Part shown: positions 29,238 to 39,096 of the stretch, in pieces
Position numbering within the stretch: position 1 is the stretch's first letter
How the letters are laid out: every line of letters begins with the position of its first letter
Origin: Oceanospirillum sediminis
GTDB taxonomy: Bacteria > Pseudomonadota > Gammaproteobacteria > Pseudomonadales > Halomonadaceae
Direction of reading: 5' to 3'
DNA length: 64,000 bases
Assembly: GCF_014164585.1 (NCBI RefSeq)
Contig: NZ_JACJFM010000001.1
Coordinates: 124,001-188,000 of the forward strand
Position numbers and translations under genes: made by a program
The notes under the pieces: generated by a model
What the model saw: the letters and a program-made list of their open reading frames with translations, nothing else
Database searches by the model: none
Told to the model about the DNA's origin: nothing

Positions 29238-30716
29238 ATGTCCGGTTACATTTTGTCTATCGACCAGGGAACAACCAGTTCCCGAGCTATCTTATTTACT
29301 CGGGAAGGCCGGGTACACGCCGCCGCTCAGAAGGAATTCCCTCAGTATTTCCCTGAGGATGGCTGGGTAGAACATAACCCCGAAGACTTATGGAATACCG
29401 TGCTTGAGACCTGTCGTCAGGTGATGACTGACAACAATATCAGTGCACAGGAAATATTATCGATTGGCATTACCAACCAGCGGGAAACAACGCTCGTCTG
29501 GGACAAACACACCGGTAAAGCGATCTACAACGCCATTGTCTGGCAGGACCGCCGTACAGCAAAGTACTGCGAACAGCTCAACGCCGAGGGTCTGGAAGAT
29601 AAAGTTACCCAGAAAACCGGCCTGCTGATCGATCCTTACTTCTCTGCAACCAAACTGCGCTGGATTCTGGAGCAAACACCCGGAGCACGAGAAAAAGCCG
29701 CTAATGGCGAACTGTTGTTCGGCACGGTAGACAGCTTCCTGCTCTGGCATCTGACCGGCGGTAAAGTCCACAGAACCGACGCCACGAACGCTTCCCGTAC
29801 CATGCTGTTTAACATCCATGAACAGTGCTGGGATAAAGAGCTGCTGGAACTGTTTGAGGTACCAGAAGCCATGCTGCCAGAGGTGATGGATTCTGCCGCT
29901 GATTTCGGTGAAACCGAAGCAGAATTACTGGGAGCCTCTATCCCGGTACAGGGCATCGCCGGAGACCAGCAAGCCGCCCTGTTCGGTCAGACCTGTTTTA
30001 CCGAAGGTATGGCCAAAAGCACATACGGCACAGGCTGCTTCCTGATTCTGAATACCGGTGAAAAAGCTCTGAAATCGGAAAACCGTCTGCTAACTACCGT
30101 CGCTTATCGCCTGAATGGCAAACCCACCTATGCGCTGGAAGGTAGTATCTTTATTGCCGGAGCAGCTATCCAGTGGATTCGTGACGGCCTGAAACTGATC
30201 AGTGATGCCGGAGAAACGGAATCTCTGGCGGAGCAAACCCCGGACGACCATGGCGTATTTATGGTTCCGGCCTTTACCGGCCTGGGCGCTCCTTACTGGA
30301 ACCCGAATGCCCGTGGCGCTATCTTTGGCCTGACCCGTGATACCGGAATTAAAGAGATAGTAACCGCAGGCCTGCAATCGGTTTGCTATCAGACCAAAGA
30401 CCTGCAGAAAGCGATGGAAAACGACGGTGTTCGTCCAACGACACTTCGTGTTGATGGCGGCATGGTAGCCAATAACTGGGTACTGACGTTCCTGTCTGAT
30501 ATCCTGGGTGCCCATGTAGACCGCCCGGAAGTGATTGAAACCACCGCGCTGGGTGCGGCTTACCTGGCCGGATTACAGGCAGGTATCTACTCATCACTGG
30601 AAGAACTGCAGGAACTCTGGCATTGCGATAAACGTTTCTCTCCTGAAATGACCAAAGAACGTCGCGATGAACTGTATGCTCAATGGCAGAATGCTGTGCA
30701 TAAAGTGCATGAGTAA
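29238..30716 (+). CDS. glpK: Glycerol kinase
   Basis: GlpK phosphorylates glycerol to glycerol 3-phosphate with ATP in the cytoplasm. The 492-residue product has the FGGY-kinase opening [15 protein letters not shown], substrate block [12 protein letters not shown] and the later [10 protein letters not shown] and [13 protein letters not shown] motifs. The ATG at 29238 is chosen because AAAGG at 29225-29229 is eight bases upstream; the closer ATG at 29232 leaves only two. It is divergent from glpR. No glpF glycerol facilitator is found beside it, which is less usual. A strong hairpin follows the stop. Confidence 0.97.
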   Translation: MSGYILSIDQGTTSSRAILFTREGRVHAAAQKEFPQYFPEDGWVEHNPEDLWNTVLETCRQVMTDNNISAQEILSIGITNQRETTLVWDKHTGKAIYNAIVWQDRRTAKYCEQLNAEGLEDKVTQKTGLLIDPYFSATKLRWILEQTPGAREKAANGELLFGTVDSFLLWHLTGGKVHRTDATNASRTMLFNIHEQCWDKELLELFEVPEAMLPEVMDSAADFGETEAELLGASIPVQGIAGDQQAALFGQTCFTEGMAKSTYGTGCFLILNTGEKALKSENRLLTTVAYRLNGKPTYALEGSIFIAGAAIQWIRDGLKLISDAGETESLAEQTPDDHGVFMVPAFTGLGAPYWNPNARGAIFGLTRDTGIKEIVTAGLQSVCYQTKDLQKAMENDGVRPTTLRVDGGMVANNWVLTFLSDILGAHVDRPEVIETTALGAAYLAGLQAGIYSSLEELQELWHCDKRFSPEMTKERRDELYAQWQNAVHKVHE

Positions 30717-30767
30717 AAGGACAAAACTCCCTTCAAACGAAGACTGACCCTCCAAATAATTACCGAC

Positions 30768-30794
30768 TTCGCCTCATCAACATGATGAGGCGAA
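30768..30794 (+). terminator. Perfect 12-bp hairpin after glpK
   Basis: TTCGCCTCATCA, loop ACA, TGATGAGGCGAA. No T-run follows, so it may stabilise the glpK mRNA end or help Rho-dependent ending. Confidence 0.5.
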
Positions 30795-30908
30795 ATCAGC
30801 CCAAAAGACAAAACTGCACCTCATCCGCATACCTCTTCGTGCAACAATTCATCAGATAAAACAAAACCTTTCAGCTGATAGCACTGGTTTTAGTGGATTA
30901 CTGTAGCT

Positions 30909-30938
30909 GGTTAACATTTCCCCAGAGAAGCGTTAACT
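30909..30938. repeat. GGTTAACA element, copy 1
   Basis: GGTTAACA, 14 bases, then CGTTAACT. It is the least symmetric of three similar elements around the HEPN-like gene. Confidence 0.5.
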
Positions 30939-30996
30939 AAACTTATGTTCCACGGGCGGGAAGCTGGACAAATCGGGGGGGGGGTGTGACAATTTT

Positions 30997-31026
30997 GGTT
31001 AACACTTTGCAAGAATTCTGTTAACC
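30997..31026. repeat. GGTTAACA element, copy 2
   Basis: GGTTAACA and TGTTAACC are perfect 8-bp arms separated by 14 bases. Its first 12 bases (GGTTAACACTTT) are identical to those of copy 3 beyond the gene. Confidence 0.65.
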
Positions 31027-31222
31027 CGCAAAACAGTTTACACTTTTACCAAGTCAGTCTGATGCCCCAGACTGACTTTCACCTGTGTGATTTTAAAAAA
31101 AATGACCTGATGCTATTGGGGGGCAGTGGACTTCAGCCGGGCTATTCTATGTCACGGGTTTGGTTTGAATACTGGGCATGAGATAATTAGGATATCTTAA
31201 TTAATAAGCGTGGGTAGACTTA

Positions 31223-32110
31223 ATGAAGCAGTCTGTTGGCTCTCAACCAAATAGCGATGGAATCGACTATAGCAAATTAACACCAGATCAGTGGATCAGC
31301 CTTAACTCTTTCGCCAAAGATGTTATTACTGAGTTTTTCATTGAGACAGCAATCGAGGACTACGCTTCTGCCCGTTTGCTCCTGCAAAATAAAATGTTCC
31401 GCCAATTTTATTGGAATGCGGCTCAGGCTTTGGAAAAAACACTGAAGGCGATACTTCTGCTCAATTATCAAAAGTTAGTCGAATTAAATGACAAGGGAAA
31501 ACAGACAGGAGGCTTAGGCCATGATCTAAGTGAGCTTTACTCGGTTGCAAAGAACTTTGTTAAAGAAGGGGAAGTCCAAGTTTTTCGTCCGGGGGAAAAA
31601 CTTAGCCTAATCTTGTCTGAGCCTAAATACAAATCTGCCCACTGGACAGAAATCACCCTTGATGAATTCCTCAGGCGCGTTGGTTACTTCGGTGATCCTA
31701 ACAATCGCTATGGTACCTATGGTTTTGAATACAAACCATCCGATCTGTTTATTCTGGATCAAGTTATGTACTGTCTGGCATCTTGCGTACCGCACGAGCT
31801 TATGAGCACTAAGGTCATTCAAGAAAAACTCATTAGTAATACTGGTTTTGATCTTAATAGTTTTTACTATCATAACTATGCTTATCAACCCGCCAATTAT
31901 AAAAATGACAAGCTAATGGTGATATATTCATCGGCTCAGACCAAACTCAGAAAGCACCTTGGGCCAGATAATCCAAAGTCAGAAGAAGATAAATATCTAT
32001 GTGAGCAGTGGTTGCTATCACACATAAGGATAAACAAAAGAACATTGGATAATGCTAAGTTAGCAAAGCATTGCGAACTTAGGGTGCCTCAAGAAAATAG
32101 CGATGCATAA
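31223..32110 (+). CDS. HEPN-domain-like protein
   Basis: This 295-residue protein is more AT-rich than its neighbours. Residues 45-110 resemble a HEPN domain: a helix with ASARLLLQNKMFRQFYWNAA, the EKTLKAILL helix (Glu71, Lys72, Lys75) and GHDL at 99-102, as in HEPN proteins that bind nucleotides or RNA. No R-x4-6-H nuclease motif is obvious, and there is no nucleotidyltransferase partner. The remaining 185 residues are not recognised. The start has only a weak ribosome site. It is an orphan gene between glpK and pckA, bracketed by repeat elements, and looks acquired. Confidence 0.7.
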   Translation: MKQSVGSQPNSDGIDYSKLTPDQWISLNSFAKDVITEFFIETAIEDYASARLLLQNKMFRQFYWNAAQALEKTLKAILLLNYQKLVELNDKGKQTGGLGHDLSELYSVAKNFVKEGEVQVFRPGEKLSLILSEPKYKSAHWTEITLDEFLRRVGYFGDPNNRYGTYGFEYKPSDLFILDQVMYCLASCVPHELMSTKVIQEKLISNTGFDLNSFYYHNYAYQPANYKNDKLMVIYSSAQTKLRKHLGPDNPKSEEDKYLCEQWLLSHIRINKRTLDNAKLAKHCELRVPQENSDA

Positions 32111-32167
32111 TTGAATATTAGACTCTGAGAACTAAATAGCAACAAGCTTGCCTATTCTCTAATATTG

Positions 32168-32196
32168 GGTTAACACTTTACTATGAAATGTTAACC
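32168..32196. repeat. GGTTAACA element, copy 3
   Basis: GGTTAACA and TGTTAACC arms separated by 13 bases, 57 bp beyond the HEPN-like stop. It mirrors copy 2 on the other flank of the gene. Confidence 0.65.
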
Positions 32197-32236
32197 AAAT
32201 CGGTTTAATACCGAGTGGTTAAACAGACACAAAAAA

Positions 32237-32269
32237 GCCGGAATCTGATTGCTCAGATTCCGGCTTTTT
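32237..32269. terminator. Bidirectional terminator downstream of pckA
   Basis: GCCGGAATCTGA, loop TTGC, TCAGATTCCGGC, flanked by six As and five Ts. It ends pckA on the minus strand and can end transcription from the HEPN side. Confidence 0.9.
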
Positions 32270-32315
32270 ATTATCCCTTTGATACTCAATATTTGAGCAT
32301 CAGAGATATGCAATC

Positions 32316-33869
32316 TTACAGCTGAGGACCTGCCGCGATAATTGCTTCGTCAACACCTTCAAATTTCTTGAAGTTCTCAACGAATTTCGCTGCCAGTTCT
32401 TTAGCCTGTGCATCGTAAGCTTCCGGGTTTGCCCAAGTGCCACGAGGCTGCAGCAGGTTAGTATCAACACCAGGAACCTCTGCAGGTACTGCCAGGTTGA
32501 TGCCATCCAGTTCAATCGTCTGAACGTCTTCCAGTGCACCGCTCTGAATTGCAGAGATGATGCCACGGGTTGTTGGGATGCTGAAACGCTCACCTTCACC
32601 GTAAGAACCACCGGTCCAGCCAGTGTTCACCAGGTAAACTTTAGAACCGAATTCTTCGATACGCTTGATCAGCAGGTCAGCATATTCTGCTGCCGGGCGT
32701 GGGAAGAAAGGTGCGCCGAAACAGGTAGAGAACGTCGACTTAATGCCGCCGCCAGACCCCATTTCTGTAGAGCCAACCAGAGCTGTGTAACCAGACAGGA
32801 AGTGGTAAGCCGCTGCTTCTTTAGACAGAACAGACACAGGAGGCAGAACACCGGTCAGGTCACAGGTCAGGAATACGATCGCTTTTGGCTCACCAGCACG
32901 GTTTTCCAGAACACGCTTCTCGATGTGCTCCAGAGGATAAGCTGCACGAGTATTCTGAGTTTTGCTTACGTCGGTGTAATCCGGTGTTTTGTTGCTATCC
33001 AGAACAACGTTTTCCAGTACGGCACCGAATTTAATCGCATCCCAGATTACTGGCTCGTTTTTCTGAGACAGGTCGATACATTTTGCGTAGCAACCGCCTT
33101 CGATGTTGAATACAACACCTTTACCCCAGCCGTGCTCGTCGTCACCAATCAGGAAACGCTCAGGGTCAGCAGACAGAGTGGTCTTACCCGTACCGGACAG
33201 ACCAAAGAACAGAGTGGTTTCTCCATCTTCACCAACGTTTGCAGAGCAGTGCATTGGCAGAACATCTTTCTCAGGCAGCAGGAAGTTCTGTACTGAGAAC
33301 ATCGCTTTTTTCATCTCGCCAGCATACTGCATGCCAGCCAGCAGAACTTTGCGCTTTGCAAAGTTAATAATTACAGCGCCGTCAGAGTTTGTGCCATCAC
33401 GCTCAGGCTCGCACACAAAATAAGGTGCGTTCATGATCTGCCATTCACCCTTGGTTTTAGGGTTGAATTGCTCAGGACGAACAAACAGAGTGCGGCCAAA
33501 CAGGTTGTGCCACGCAGTTTCAGTGGTAACACGGATCGGCAGATAATGCTCAGGATCGGCACCAACATGCAGCTCAGATACGAAGGTATCCTTCTGACCC
33601 AGATACTCTTCTACGCGGTCCCACAGTGCATCAAACTTAGCTGAATCAAATGGGCGGTTAATCGCGCCCCAATCGATCAGGTCCGAAGTGCTTGGCTCTT
33701 CTACAATGAAACGATCCATTGGAGAGCGGCCAGTGCGGTGGCCTGTGGAAACTACAAGAGCTCCATTGCTGGCTAATTCACCTTCCTTACGTTCTACAGC
33801 GCACTGAACCAGTTCAGCTGTACTCAGGTTAGTGAAAGTCATTACAGAGCTATCGTCAATCGTCGTCAT
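32316..33869 (-). CDS. pckA: Phosphoenolpyruvate carboxykinase (ATP)
   Basis: PckA converts oxaloacetate and ATP to phosphoenolpyruvate in gluconeogenesis. The 517-residue protein has [12 protein letters not shown] near the N-terminus, the [15 protein letters not shown] kinase-1a motif, [10 protein letters not shown] (metal-binding Asp), [14 protein letters not shown], and the [10 protein letters not shown] and STEMGSGG blocks. Length is near the family's (about 515-540). AAGGA lies upstream of the ATG. It belongs to the pckA-hslO-hslR-yrfG neighbourhood known from E. coli, though long gaps suggest separate transcripts. Confidence 0.97.
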   Translation of the reverse strand: MTTIDDSSVMTFTNLSTAELVQCAVERKEGELASNGALVVSTGHRTGRSPMDRFIVEEPSTSDLIDWGAINRPFDSAKFDALWDRVEEYLGQKDTFVSELHVGADPEHYLPIRVTTETAWHNLFGRTLFVRPEQFNPKTKGEWQIMNAPYFVCEPERDGTNSDGAVIINFAKRKVLLAGMQYAGEMKKAMFSVQNFLLPEKDVLPMHCSANVGEDGETTLFFGLSGTGKTTLSADPERFLIGDDEHGWGKGVVFNIEGGCYAKCIDLSQKNEPVIWDAIKFGAVLENVVLDSNKTPDYTDVSKTQNTRAAYPLEHIEKRVLENRAGEPKAIVFLTCDLTGVLPPVSVLSKEAAAYHFLSGYTALVGSTEMGSGGGIKSTFSTCFGAPFFPRPAAEYADLLIKRIEEFGSKVYLVNTGWTGGSYGEGERFSIPTTRGIISAIQSGALEDVQTIELDGINLAVPAEVPGVDTNLLQPRGTWANPEAYDAQAKELAAKFVENFKKFEGVDEAIIAAGPQL

Positions 33870-34406
33870 TTACTTGTGTCCTTCGGCTCCAGCCGATCAA
33901 CTAGTACCAAACGGTTAGAAAACCGCTTTGATTTACAGAGTAATCAAGCGAGTCCAGTGAGGTTTTTTAGGCGCGTATTATGTCAAAAAAAAGCACTGTC
34001 TGCGAAGCCCTCTCAGGCAGAAATTTCTGAAAATCAGTTACAAAACAAAATTCTTGATGCGCCTGCACAGCTGTTACCAGGAGATTTTAGAGGAAATTGC
34101 TAAAAATACAGAAATTAACAATACAGGATATTTAAATGGTAGTGATTCTTACTAAAGCAAGACAGTAGGTAGTTCAGTGAACGACGATAAAAAAATTTAT
34201 CGGAGACACATTTTTTGCAGGTAAAACCGAAGGATATAGGCGGGAAGTAAAGATTTTTCTCTGTAATGTAGTCAGACTACATTAAAAGCCTCCAGCACAC
34301 AGCCAGTAAACAAATAAAAACTGTCATTAATTTTTTACAGGCAAACAGGCAGAGAGAGTAGCGCTTTTCTTCCCTGATCAGAAGAAAGAAAAGCGGTCAA
34401 GTAAGA
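33870..34406. other. Intergenic region between hslO and pckA
   Basis: 537 bp, AT-rich, upstream of pckA. It holds a perfect 21-bp palindrome at 34264-34284 and an imperfect hairpin right after the hslO stop (34372-34405). A promoter for pckA must lie here, but I cannot place it with confidence. Confidence 0.55.
34264..34284. promoter_or_regulatory. Perfect 21-bp palindrome
   Basis: TAATGTAGTC, one central base, GACTACATTA. Such tight dyads are typical of operators for dimeric repressors, but no family is assignable. It is about 395 bp from the pckA start. Confidence 0.4.
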
Positions 34407-35279
34407 TCAGTGCAGTACGGGAGACGGCGCATCCGGATCATCAAACATGCTTTCAACATCCGCAGCATTAAAACGATACAACGTATTACAGAACTGACAT
34501 TGGCTCTCTAAGCTACCACGCTCCTCGATCACTTCCAGCAGCTCTTCTTTACCCACACTGATCATCGCTTTTTTGACTCTGTCTTCTGAACAGGTGCAGT
34601 TAAACTGCAGAGCACTGGCATCAAAAATTCTGATCTCTTCCTGATGATATAAGCGGTGTAACAGGTCTTCAAAGGCCAGCGTGCTCAGCTCTTCGTTAGT
34701 CAGTGTTTCCGCCAGACTCACAGCTCTCTCCCAGGCATCCTTATCCTGTTCAGTATTTTCTGAAGGCAAGGCCTGTAGCATAAAGCCTGAAGCAATGCCT
34801 TGCTCTGCATTCAGCCATAAACGGCTGGGCAGCTGCTCAGATTGCTCAAAATACTGCTCCAGGCAGTGGGCCAGCGTTTCCCCTTGCAGAGAGACAATAC
34901 CCTGATAACGCTGTCCGTTTTTCGGCTCCATCGTGATCACCAGCTGACCATTGCCCATCAGCTGTTGCAGTGTTTCAGGCTGACCAATATCACCTTCCCA
35001 GCGGGCAATTGCTCTCAGGTCCCCCCCCGGATTAGATTCAGCCATCAGCAGACTACAGCTGCCTGAACCACGGGCCTGCAGCGAGAGAATGCCGTCTATT
35101 TTGACTGTTGCAGTCAACAGAGCAACAGCAGCCAGCATCTCACCGAGCTGTTTTTGTATCGGGGCCGGATAATCATGCTTATCCAGTACCTTCTGAAAAC
35201 TGTCTTTCAATCGGACAACTTCCCCACGAACCGGAGAGTGATCAATCAGAAAGCGCTGAATAAAATCGAACTGACTCAT
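34407..35279 (-). CDS. hslO: Redox-regulated chaperone Hsp33
   Basis: Hsp33 is a cytoplasmic holdase activated by oxidation of a zinc-bound cysteine centre. The 290-residue protein has the N-terminal QFDFIQRFLIDHSPVRGEVV opening and the C-terminal zinc motif: C-x-C in FNCTCSED and C-x2-C in QCQFCNTLYRF, the four cysteines expected. Length matches the family (292 in E. coli). It sits beside hslR, another heat-shock gene, and both lie near pckA as in enterics. Confidence 0.97.
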   Translation of the reverse strand: MSQFDFIQRFLIDHSPVRGEVVRLKDSFQKVLDKHDYPAPIQKQLGEMLAAVALLTATVKIDGILSLQARGSGSCSLLMAESNPGGDLRAIARWEGDIGQPETLQQLMGNGQLVITMEPKNGQRYQGIVSLQGETLAHCLEQYFEQSEQLPSRLWLNAEQGIASGFMLQALPSENTEQDKDAWERAVSLAETLTNEELSTLAFEDLLHRLYHQEEIRIFDASALQFNCTCSEDRVKKAMISVGKEELLEVIEERGSLESQCQFCNTLYRFNAADVESMFDDPDAPSPVLH

Positions 35280-35586
35280 AATATATTAACCTGTGCTTAC
35301 GTCTGCCCATCCACTGTCTGAAAGTGGCAGATGATCATAAATACGACCAGCTGAACAGCCTGCTTCAACAATCTTTTAATACCTGCCACACCAGCAGAGC
35401 GTCAGAATACAAAACAAGACCTGTTCAGGTGTTTATGCTGAAAACACAAAGGACCAGACAAAATGCTGGTCCTTTATTGAGATTGATTGCTGCGGATTTT
35501 ACCGGATCGTTGCTGGTGTTGATACGGTTTATCCGCGAACGGTTTCCAGATCTTCTGGCAGGATCACGAAGACAAACAGTTTCGTT
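35280..35586. other. Intergenic region between hslR and hslO
   Basis: 307 bp. Contains a terminator-like hairpin at 35448-35475. The rest should hold the hslO promoter; nothing else is supported. Confidence 0.5.
35448..35475 (-). terminator. Terminator-like hairpin after hslR
   Basis: AAAGGACCAG and CTGGTCCTTT pair around an 8-base loop, about 110 bp past the hslR stop; a T-rich but interrupted run follows on the minus strand. Confidence 0.55.
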
Positions 35587-35991
35587 TTAACTGTCAAAGT
35601 CCGCATCCACCCGTTTAAACTGATGAATCTGACGGCGGGATTTTTTATCCGGACGACGATCCGGTGCTTCCTGTGCTGCACGAATCAGTTTACGCCGTTC
35701 CGCTTCAGATTCTCTTTTCTTAATGCTCTCTTCGGTTTCCTTGTAGAGCAAAGCCGCTTCCGGCGCACCACGACGCTGATCCGATAAAGCTATAATTTCG
35801 ATCGTTTTTTTGTCCCAGCCCTGAGGCAAGGTCAGCATGGCACCGATTTCTGCCATTTTACTGCTTTTACAACGATCTCCGTTGTACTCGACTTTACCGC
35901 CTTCAATCGCTTTTTTGGCCAGTGCACGGGTCTTGAAGAATCGGGCTGCCCATAACCATTTATCTAAACGAACCTTTGTCGTTTCACTCAT
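35587..35991 (-). CDS. hslR: Heat-shock protein Hsp15 (ribosome-associated)
   Basis: Hsp15 binds stalled 50S subunits that carry nascent chain-tRNA and helps recycle them. The 134-residue protein has an N-terminal S4 RNA-binding domain: RLDKWLWAARFFKTRALAKKAIEGGKVEYNG, matching E. coli Hsp15 (133 residues). A basic tail follows with many Arg and Lys. The gene is 11 bp after yrfG on the same strand, so the two are cotranscribed. Confidence 0.95.
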   Translation of the reverse strand: MSETTKVRLDKWLWAARFFKTRALAKKAIEGGKVEYNGDRCKSSKMAEIGAMLTLPQGWDKKTIEIIALSDQRRGAPEAALLYKETEESIKKRESEAERRKLIRAAQEAPDRRPDKKSRRQIHQFKRVDADFDS

Positions 35992-36002
35992 ATACTTTTT
36001 AC

Positions 36003-36692
36003 TCAGCGGGTAATCTGATCAAATGTTCTTACACCGGGATAACGCGTGACGTTTCGTTCAGGCGACGCCATATCCGGCTGCAGAATAGTATAAAGGTAGC
36101 GAATCCCGAAACTCTGTGCCGAATCCAGTACCTGCTCATTATCATCAATCAGCAGGGTGGTTTCCGGGTTATAAGGCACGACACTCTGCAGCGCCTTCCA
36201 GAACTCAGGTTCTTCTTTTGCAATGCCAAAGTCTGCTGAACTGACAATATCATCCACCAGCTGATCAAGTCCTGTCGGTGGTAGTTTCAGACTCAGGCCG
36301 TGCTGGTCCGAATTGGTTGCCAGCACTACACGGGCTTTATGCTGTTGCAAAAATTCAAGCAAATGCCGGGCATCACTGCGAAAACCAATCAGGTGCTGCA
36401 CTTCTTTTTTCAGCGCCACAATATCCACCTGAAAACGCTCAGCCCAATAATCCAGACTGTACCAGTTCAGAGTGCCCTGCTGACTTCTGATGGCGGTCAG
36501 AACATGTTCTCTGGCGCTGGCCTGATCCAGTTTATGCAGTTGGGCATAACGCTCGGGTAAATGCTCCAGCCAGAAATGGCTGTCAAAATGCAGATCCAGC
36601 AGAGTACCATCCATATCCAGTAGTACGGTCTCAATCTGATCCCATTGCGGGGGCTGAAGCGTCTGATCCTGCACAGAGTTCTGTTCGCTCAT
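36003..36692 (-). CDS. yrfG: HAD superfamily hydrolase, GMP/IMP nucleotidase YrfG-like
   Basis: This 229-residue HAD-family phosphatase resembles E. coli YrfG, which dephosphorylates purine nucleotides. Motif I is VLLDMDGTLLDL (two catalytic Asp), motif II lies in VVLATNSD, and motif IV is TTLLIDDNEQVLD. The NWYSLDYWAERF block also matches YrfG. The ATG at 36692 is preferred because an upstream in-frame frame adds over 70 residues unlike the family. It precedes hslR by 11 bp, an arrangement also seen in enterics. Confidence 0.9.
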   Translation of the reverse strand: MSEQNSVQDQTLQPPQWDQIETVLLDMDGTLLDLHFDSHFWLEHLPERYAQLHKLDQASAREHVLTAIRSQQGTLNWYSLDYWAERFQVDIVALKKEVQHLIGFRSDARHLLEFLQQHKARVVLATNSDQHGLSLKLPPTGLDQLVDDIVSSADFGIAKEEPEFWKALQSVVPYNPETTLLIDDNEQVLDSAQSFGIRYLYTILQPDMASPERNVTRYPGVRTFDQITR

Positions 36693-37101
36693 AAAAACTC
36701 TTTTTCTGATAAATGAATTCAGTCTTATGCCTGACCAAAGTGCCGACAAAAGCCAGAGTCGCTGTTTTCCATGATGCATAACAAAAGTGGGGATAGCGAT
36801 CAGGATTTCAAGTGCTCTGATATTAAACGTGTGGCTTTTCGCACACTTTATAAGAATCTTCCGGAAACTAAGCGCATTTTTTTCAGTCAGTAGCAGAAAA
36901 GCATACAACATATTCTGACATATCCATACCTTAGTCTAAGCTGCAGGGCAATATGATGAGCGGTATCCCCTCGTTATTTATATGCTGTGTGCGAACATCC
37001 GCACAAAACATCATCAGGCTAATGTTTTTACTCTCCCAGAACATTAAAAATAATCTTTTAAAATCAGACAGTTACATCAATTTATTTATATTTTAATAAA
37101 C

Positions 37102-37116
37102 TGGCATTCATCTTGT
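37102..37116 (+). promoter_or_regulatory. Candidate sigma-54 promoter of dctPQM
   Basis: TGGCAT-N5-TTGT matches the -24/-12 consensus TGGCAC-N5-TTGC in all but two bases with correct spacing. In Pseudomonas and Vibrio, dctPQM operons are known to need sigma-54 and DctB/DctD; neither regulator lies in this window. Confidence 0.55.
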
Positions 37117-37167
37117 AATATTCCTGTTGTCACAGCCTTTAGTCATTTGGGCTGGCCTTTGCATTGA

Positions 37168-37194
37168 GGCCGCCGTAACAGGCGGCCACTTTTT
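37168..37194 (+). terminator. Terminator-like hairpin in dctP leader
   Basis: GGCCGCC, 6-base loop, GGCGGCC, then AC and five Ts. It stands between the candidate promoter and the dctP ribosome site, so it could attenuate transcription. Alternatively it ends a short upstream RNA. Confidence 0.6.
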
Positions 37195-37215
37195 CATAGC
37201 ATTTGCATTAAATAA

Positions 37216-38229
<1,014 letters not shown>

Positions 38230-38469
38230 CAACCCAAACGGCGATGCTGCACTGATCGTCGTTAAGTTGTAAACGCGTCGTAGAGAAGAGAACACCACCT
38301 TTCGGGTACAGGCTCAGGCAGGTATGTGAAAGGTGGTGCTTCAGACAGGGCGCGATACCCCCACATATCTGGCTCGTATTCTGACATCAGGCTCAGCCGC
38401 TTTTTATACTTTCATCCTGGCCTTGTCCGATTGCAGCACAGCCGATTAACCGACGATAAGAGTTTTATC

Positions 38470-39096
38470 ATGGTCCGTTTTATTCATAAGCTTGAAGAGA
38501 ACATTGTTGCTCTCTTACTGGTAGCCATGACCCTGCTGGTATTTATTGAAGTGGTCATGCGTTTCGGCTTTAACTCCGGTCTTATCTGGATTCAGGAAGC
38601 CACCCTGTATACCTCTGCCTGGTTTGTACTCTTTGGCGCCTCATATGGGGTAAGAATCGGTGCTCATATCGGTGTTGATGTGGCGGTTAAGCTGTTACCA
38701 GAGCCTTTACGTCGTGTTGCCGGTTTAATCGCAATCGCTTTGTGTTTTGTATATTGCGGCCTGTTTCTGATGGGATCATGGGATTACCTGCAGCTGATGC
38801 ATATGATCGGTATTGAGATGGAAGATCTGCCTATTCCTAAGTGGATGGCCATGATGATTATGCCTGTAGGCTTTGTATTGCTGGTGATTCGCTTTGCTGA
38901 GCTGGGCTGGGGCATTATGACCGGTAAACAGGATGGCTTCCATCTGGCAGACGAAGGTAAAGAAAGTATGCACCTGGCAGAAGAGCTTCAGGATGCAGCA
39001 GATAATGCCAAAGCCGAAAAAGCCGCTGAAGATACCAGCCGTTCTTCTGGCACAGGTAAACAAGATAATTCTGACAACCAGGGAGCAGACAAATGA
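38470..39096 (+). CDS. dctQ: TRAP transporter small membrane subunit DctQ
   Basis: This 208-residue subunit has four TM helices at about residues 10-155, the DctQ layout, with FIEVVMRFGFNSGLIWIQEAT typical of the family. The ATG at 38470 is chosen (MVRFIHKLEENIVALL); a longer frame from 38326 reads through the intergenic spacer and lacks a signal. The C-terminal tail of about 50 residues is strongly charged and rich in Glu, Lys and Ser, more than usual. Its stop overlaps the dctM start. The gap from dctP to dctQ is 240 bp. Confidence 0.9.
   Translation: MVRFIHKLEENIVALLLVAMTLLVFIEVVMRFGFNSGLIWIQEATLYTSAWFVLFGASYGVRIGAHIGVDVAVKLLPEPLRRVAGLIAIALCFVYCGLFLMGSWDYLQLMHMIGIEMEDLPIPKWMAMMIMPVGFVLLVIRFAELGWGIMTGKQDGFHLADEGKESMHLAEELQDAADNAKAEKAAEDTSRSSGTGKQDNSDNQGADK

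Larger units (their letters stand above)
30717..31222. other. Intergenic region with palindromes and G10 tract
   Basis: 506 bp between glpK and the HEPN-like gene. It holds the hairpin at 30768-30794, two GGTTAACA elements (30909-30938 and 30997-31026), a run of ten Gs at 30975-30984, and a perfect 11-bp stem at 31051-31078 (AAGTCAGTCTG/CAGACTGACTT). No open frame of interest was seen. The density of repeats marks it as accessory. Confidence 0.6.

Noticed and set aside
30909-32196. Integron attC or Xer dif-like site reading of the GGTTAACA elements
   Set aside because: GTTAACC does not fit the GTTRRRY core of attC, and the arms do not fit the XerC/XerD half-sites well. Kept only as unexplained palindromes.
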